From positions 1 to 8,384 of the forward strand of contig JAFCEV010000022.1 of assembly GCA_017608985.1 (NCBI GenBank): a DNA stretch of 8,384 nt. Reading direction: 5' to 3'. Numbering within the stretch: the stretch's first letter is position 1; the number at the start of each line of letters is the position of its first letter. The DNA is from Candidatus Pacearchaeota archaeon. GTDB lineage: Archaea; Nanobdellota; Nanobdellia; Pacearchaeales; GW2011-AR1. Under the pieces are notes generated by a model. It was not told where the DNA came from. It searched no databases and saw only the letters and a program-made list of their open reading frames with translations. Both the position numbers and the translations under genes were made by a program. Shown piece by piece: positions 6,480 to 8,384 of this stretch.

Positions 6480-6623
6480 CCCCGCATAGCTCAGTGGTTA
6501 GAGCGCCTGGCTGTAGTTTGTTACTAAGGTGGATATTCTATACAGATAAAGATGAAACCCTAAAAGCCAGTCCGGTTGCACGCAGCACCCGGGAGATCCC
6601 AAGTTCGAATCTTGGTGCGGGGA
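6480..6623 (+). tRNA. tRNA-Tyr (GUA) interrupted by a 71-nt intron
   Basis: The exons (6480-6516 and 6588-6623) fold into a perfect cloverleaf. The acceptor stem CCCCGCA/TGCGGGG has A73, the D-arm is GCTC-AGTGGTTA-GAGC, the anticodon stem CCTGG/CCGGG has one T-G pair, and the T-arm is CCAAG-TTCGAAT-CTTGG. The loop C-T-GTA-G-C gives anticodon GUA. C1-G72 with A73 is the archaeal/eukaryal tyrosine identity set. The intron sits at the canonical 37/38 site. Bases 32-35 (CTGT) pair with intron GCAG (6582-6585), giving a 4-bp helix flanked by 3-nt bulges AG|T and CA|C, each cut after the second base. This is the splicing-endonuclease motif, although the inner helix looks weak. Intron GCCAG (6566-6570) could also pair with CTGGC (6507-6511) as a competing fold. 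The 3' CCA is not encoded. Confidence 0.95.
6517..6587 (+). other. tRNA-Tyr intron
   Basis: This 71-nt intron is removed by the archaeal splicing endonuclease. Its ends are fixed by the bulge-helix-bulge geometry: 5' cut between 6516 and 6517, 3' cut between 6587 and 6588. At 71 nt it is long enough to form its own structure. A C-box-like AAGATGA is present, but no matching D box (CTGA), so I do not call it a guide RNA. Confidence 0.88.
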
Positions 6624-6628
6624 TTTTT
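6624..6628 (+). terminator. Oligo-T terminator of tRNA-Tyr
   Basis: TTTTT directly follows the discriminator base, a typical archaeal tRNA stop signal. Confidence 0.5.
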
Positions 6629-6690
6629 CTCCAAAAACACTTTCACCAAATAATCTTTTCTTTATAGAAATATTTAAAAACTCCATATTT

Positions 6691-6698
6691 TTTAAAAA
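6691..6698 (+). promoter_or_regulatory. Candidate TATA box of the 28-aa microprotein gene
   Basis: TTTAAAAA is centred about 26 nt before the ATG at 6721. A second box, TATTTAAA at 6671-6678, would instead start the RNA near 6700 and leave a 21-nt leader that contains the GGTGA ribosome-binding site. The second reading explains that motif better. Confidence 0.45.
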
Positions 6699-6711
6699 AC
6701 AATAAAATGAG

Positions 6712-6716
6712 GGTGA
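6712..6716 (+). promoter_or_regulatory. Ribosome-binding site GGTGA of the microprotein
   Basis: GGTGA, within GAGGGTGA, lies 4 nt before the ATG at 6721 and matches the anti-Shine-Dalgarno core found at archaeal 16S 3' ends. It selects 6721 over the ATG at 6707, which opens only 11 codons. The same GGTGA precedes the gene at 8299. Confidence 0.55.
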
Positions 6717-6720
6717 AAAA

Positions 6721-6807
6721 ATGGATGAGAACTTCGATTTAATAGAAAAGGAGGAAGATGACGAGGAATTTTTAAGAGAAATTGACTCTTTAGGTCTCGA
6801 CGATTAA
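6721..6807 (+). CDS. 28-aa acidic microprotein
   Basis: ATG 6721 opens 28 codons encoding a strongly acidic peptide (MDENFDLIEKEEDDEEFLRE, then IDSLGLDD), with many Asp/Glu and only two basic residues. The hydrophobic residues are spaced like an amphipathic helix (F5, L7, I8, then F17, L18, I21, L24, L26). A Shine-Dalgarno GGTGA and TATA boxes precede it. Its TAA at 6805-6807 overlaps the TAA of the convergent protease gene as a shared TTAA. Such peptides can act as acidic binding partners of RNA polymerase, ribosomes or basic proteins, but the function here is unknown. A chance ORF is possible; the ribosome-binding site and exact stop overlap argue against it. Confidence 0.55.
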   Translation: MDENFDLIEKEEDDEEFLREIDSLGLDD

Positions 6808-7715
6808 TCTTCTTTTATTTTTAAATTAATTTTGTTGTTTTCCTTATCCAATTCTTCAAAATCAGAAACTATCTCAAAATCCAATTCTTTTATATTAAGC
6901 TGATTAATAATCAGGTTTGACAGTGAAAGAGAAATCCCATACCCCACTTTCATCGGCTCGAGATTGCTCTCCTTTACAAATTTATCGTCTGCATAGATTT
7001 TTATTTTCGCGTTTTCAGAATCTTTAAGTCCGTTGTTCCTGATACTTATATTAGCATTTAAATATCGTCCATGCATAAATGCCGATACATTTTCAAAAGA
7101 CAAATCCGCATAACTTGGAACAGAATAAAGCTCGTCGATTAACTGAGGAATATCATCACCTGTTGTTTGTTTACATTTGCTAAGATTATACATAATATTA
7201 TTCGGATTTTCTGAATGCTTGAATCCGAGAACATGCAAAAGTTCATGTATTGCTACATTAGGATTCGGACATTCTGAATCTCTAATCAATAAAACCTGTC
7301 CGCTGAATATCACATTAAAATTATTTGTTTTGACTATCTCTGTCGGCCCTCCTTCGCCTGCAATAAATAAACCCTCTTCCATTTTAGTTTTTTCATCGCA
7401 GTTTACAGATATTTCTCCATCTGAACTCACAGAATAAAAATCCAGAATTGTTATCTCTTCAAGAATTTCAAAAGCCCTTTCCATATCATTTTTCTTCTTT
7501 AGAGGACAATCATAAATAGTGTATGAAATCTCAGGATTAGGAAACCTCATATTTTCATAAAACTGCATATCTGTTGAATTATAATCTAGACTAAAATTTG
7601 AATTCACAGAATCTGAAAAAAATTCTGTTGTATTAAAAGGAACAAACCAATAAATTCCCAGCAGCAAAGCTACAAGCACAATAAACAAAAAAGCAAGAAT
7701 TGTTTCTCGCCCCAT
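6804..7715 (-). CDS. Membrane-anchored metzincin-like zinc metalloprotease
   Basis: This 303-aa protein has an N-terminal TM anchor (about 6-24, ILAFLFIVLVALLLGIYWF) and a predicted extracellular body. Residues 157-167, HELLHVLGFKH, match the metzincin HExxHxxGxxH signature: His157, His161 and His167 bind zinc and Glu158 is the catalytic base. Met175 in NNIMY supplies the Met-turn, the spacing seen in matrixin-like enzymes. Four Cys (70, 106, 149, 181) flank the catalytic part and may form disulphides. The C-terminal 100 residues (about 203-300) look like a CARDB-type beta-sandwich (ISIRNNGLKDSENAKIKIY), often used for binding at the cell surface. Most likely it cleaves extracellular or envelope proteins; the substrate is unknown. 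No clear propeptide cysteine switch is visible. A TATA box 25.5 nt upstream fixes the start, and transcription is convergent with the 28-aa gene. Confidence 0.92.
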   Translation of the reverse strand: MGRETILAFLFIVLVALLLGIYWFVPFNTTEFFSDSVNSNFSLDYNSTDMQFYENMRFPNPEISYTIYDCPLKKKNDMERAFEILEEITILDFYSVSSDGEISVNCDEKTKMEEGLFIAGEGGPTEIVKTNNFNVIFSGQVLLIRDSECPNPNVAIHELLHVLGFKHSENPNNIMYNLSKCKQTTGDDIPQLIDELYSVPSYADLSFENVSAFMHGRYLNANISIRNNGLKDSENAKIKIYADDKFVKESNLEPMKVGYGISLSLSNLIINQLNIKELDFEIVSDFEELDKENNKINLKIKED

Positions 7716-7735
7716 AAATATATTTTATTTTTTAG

Positions 7736-7949
7736 TTATATAAACTTGTTGATTATATAAATAATCACCATAAAGCCTATTGAAAAATTTCTGTATTTTT
7801 CCCTTCGGGAATTCCAGAGTAGAATCATAATCACCTTCTGGAGAAAATCACGGAATATTTTCAAAGCCATAATCAAGCCCCATACAAATCCATTCTAAAA
7901 AAGATAACATAATTACAATCCATCTCTTCTTGGTAACAAAAGACATCAT
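7736..7949 (-). pseudogene. Small membrane protein gene broken by one extra base
   Basis: Reading leftward from ATG 7949 (or 7946), one frame gives MMSFVTKKRWIVIMLSFLEW then ICMG before running to TGA within 34 codons. The next frame carries on as LIMALKIFRDFLQKVIMILL, then RREKYRNFSIGFMVIIYIIN to TAA 7738-7736. Removing one base from the G4 run (C4 on the plus strand at 7878-7881) joins both into a 70-aa protein with three hydrophobic segments and a basic SRREKYR loop. An ATG at 7870 would also open the second half alone as a 44-aa, two-segment protein. The stop overlaps the TATA box of the protease gene (7737-7744). The family is unknown. It may be a decayed gene, an indel error in the assembly, or a phase-variable gene. 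No strong TATA box is seen upstream. Confidence 0.55.
7737..7744 (-). promoter_or_regulatory. TATA box of the metalloprotease gene
   Basis: The minus strand reads TTTATATA, centred 25.5 nt before the ATG at 7715, predicting a leaderless mRNA. The box overlaps the end of the disrupted small membrane gene. Confidence 0.65.
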
Positions 7950-7959
7950 AAGCAGTTAC

Positions 7960-7974
7960 AAGTTTGCTAAACTT
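7960..7974. repeat. Short inverted repeat AAGTTT-GCT-AAACTT
   Basis: A perfect 6-bp inverted repeat with a 3-nt loop lies between the disordered-protein gene and the disrupted small membrane gene, about 11-25 nt before ATG 7949. It could be an operator, a weak hairpin at the 3' end of the upstream transcript, or chance in AT-rich DNA. Confidence 0.25.
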
Positions 7975-8023
7975 AACTTATTTTTCATACCAAACTACAA
8001 AAATAAACAATTTATAAATTTTA

Positions 8024-8299
8024 TTACTGCGCTTGTTCTGTTTCTTCTTTAGGTTCCGCAGGTTTCTCAGACTGTTCCGTTTGCTGGGAAAATTGTGCCT
8101 CTTGCTCTGGAACAGGCTGTGTTGGTTTTGGAACCCCCACACTTTCTTCCTGACCTTCTGGTTTTCCAGGCAATGCTGGAGTTTCTCCCATATTTTCAGC
8201 AGGAGCTGTTTGAGGGAGTTCAGAAGACTGAGAAGGTTGAGAAACTGCTTCTTGAGTCTCTTGTTGATTCTCTTGAGTTTTCTTCAATTCTTCTTCCAT
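8024..8299 (-). CDS. Pro/Glu/Gln-rich intrinsically disordered protein
   Basis: This 91-aa protein is entirely low complexity, rich in Glu, Gln, Pro, Ser and Thr (for example VPKPTQPVPEQEAQ and EKPAEPKEETEQAQ). It contains no Cys, Asp, His, Ile, Arg, Trp or Tyr and only one aromatic residue (Phe). There is no TM segment, no signal peptide and no recognisable domain. The frame is free of stops, ends in tandem TAA codons, and is preceded by a GGTGA ribosome-binding site 5 nt before ATG 8299 (2 nt before ATG 8302) and a TATA box. An upstream TTG at 8311 overlaps the binding site and is rejected. It is probably cytosolic and acidic; a linker, scaffold or binding role is possible, but nothing in the sequence shows one. 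Confidence 0.75.
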   Translation of the reverse strand: MEEELKKTQENQQETQEAVSQPSQSSELPQTAPAENMGETPALPGKPEGQEESVGVPKPTQPVPEQEAQFSQQTEQSEKPAEPKEETEQAQ

Positions 8300-8304
8300 C
8301 ATAT

Positions 8305-8309
8305 TCACC
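8305..8309 (-). promoter_or_regulatory. Ribosome-binding site GGTGA deciding the start at 8299
   Basis: On the minus strand GGTGA lies 5 nt before ATG 8299 and only 2 nt before ATG 8302, so 8299 has the better spacing. It is one of the two clear Shine-Dalgarno motifs in the window. Confidence 0.5.
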
Positions 8310-8340
8310 AATTTTAATTATCTAAAAAACGAAAAACACT

Positions 8341-8348
8341 CTTTTAAA
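8341..8348 (-). promoter_or_regulatory. TATA box of the disordered-protein gene
   Basis: The minus strand reads TTTAAAAG, predicting a start near 8319 and a leader of about 20 nt. This fits the presence of a ribosome-binding site, unlike the leaderless genes. Confidence 0.5.
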
Positions 8349-8384
8349 GTTTTTGATAATTTATCACAACTTTCTATATTTTAA

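Noticed and set aside
6549..6555. C-box-like AAGATGA in the tRNA intron, as a box C/D guide RNA
   Set aside because: No D box (CTGA) or paired C'/D' motifs are present in the intron.
6498..6686. A 62-codon minus-strand frame containing HQDSNLGSPG
   Set aside because: It is antisense to the tRNA; this peptide string is a familiar artefact of translating tRNA T-arms backwards.
7796..7816. Hairpin TTCCC-TTC-GGGAA near a T-run, as a terminator
   Set aside because: It falls inside the coding sequence of the restored small membrane protein (NSRREK codons) and has no gene end next to it.
8033..8325. Two plus-strand frames of 94 and 76 codons opposite the disordered-protein gene
   Set aside because: They are Phe/Leu-rich mirror frames of the Glu/Gln-rich minus-strand gene, with no promoter or ribosome-binding site.
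1..8384. CRISPR array, insertion sequence or integration site
   Set aside because: No regularly spaced repeats, transposase or integrase frame, or duplication of a tRNA 3' end was seen.

Overview
The window reads as an AT-rich archaeal chromosome segment, most likely from a small-genome DPANN-type lineage (Woesearchaeota/Pacearchaeota-like; the phylum is inferred). Signs of archaea are a group II chaperonin (thermosome), a tRNA-Tyr split by an intron with bulge-helix-bulge geometry and a C1-G72 pair, no encoded CCA, a class III (archaeal pilin-type) signal peptide, and TATA boxes about 25 nt upstream of start codons.

Layout: 3-203 (+) is the 3' end of an unidentified gene whose stop codon touches the stop of the convergent thermosome gene (204-1829, -). 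A 39-codon micro-ORF (1826-1945, -) lies just upstream of the thermosome, overlaps its start as ATGA and carries the promoter. Divergently, 2047-2610 (+) encodes a CBS-pair protein with a zinc-knuckle tail. Next come a frame-disrupted small membrane protein gene (2675-2962), an unknown 169-aa protein (3010-3519), a signal-peptide/one-TM surface protein (3589-4968), a second frame-disrupted small gene (4955-5190), and a pilin-signal von Willebrand A protein (5237-6430). Then follow the intron-containing tRNA-Tyr (6480-6623) and a 28-aa acidic microprotein gene (6721-6807) that shares a TTAA stop with a convergent membrane-anchored metzincin-like protease (6804-7715, -). The right end holds a third frame-disrupted small membrane protein gene (7736-7949, -) and a Pro/Glu/Gln-rich disordered protein (8024-8299, -).

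Functionally the window combines protein folding (thermosome), ligand sensing (CBS pair), translation (tRNA-Tyr) and a run of cell-surface proteins (Ig-like membrane protein, VWA pilin-like protein, metalloprotease). Genes appear to be mostly separate transcripts, each with its own TATA box and little or no 5' leader; only the thermosome pair looks like a tight operon. The most interesting points are the coupled micro-ORF in front of the thermosome, the VWA protein with a pilin signal, the 28-aa microprotein, and three small genes whose reading frames are broken while about 6 kb of long genes is intact.
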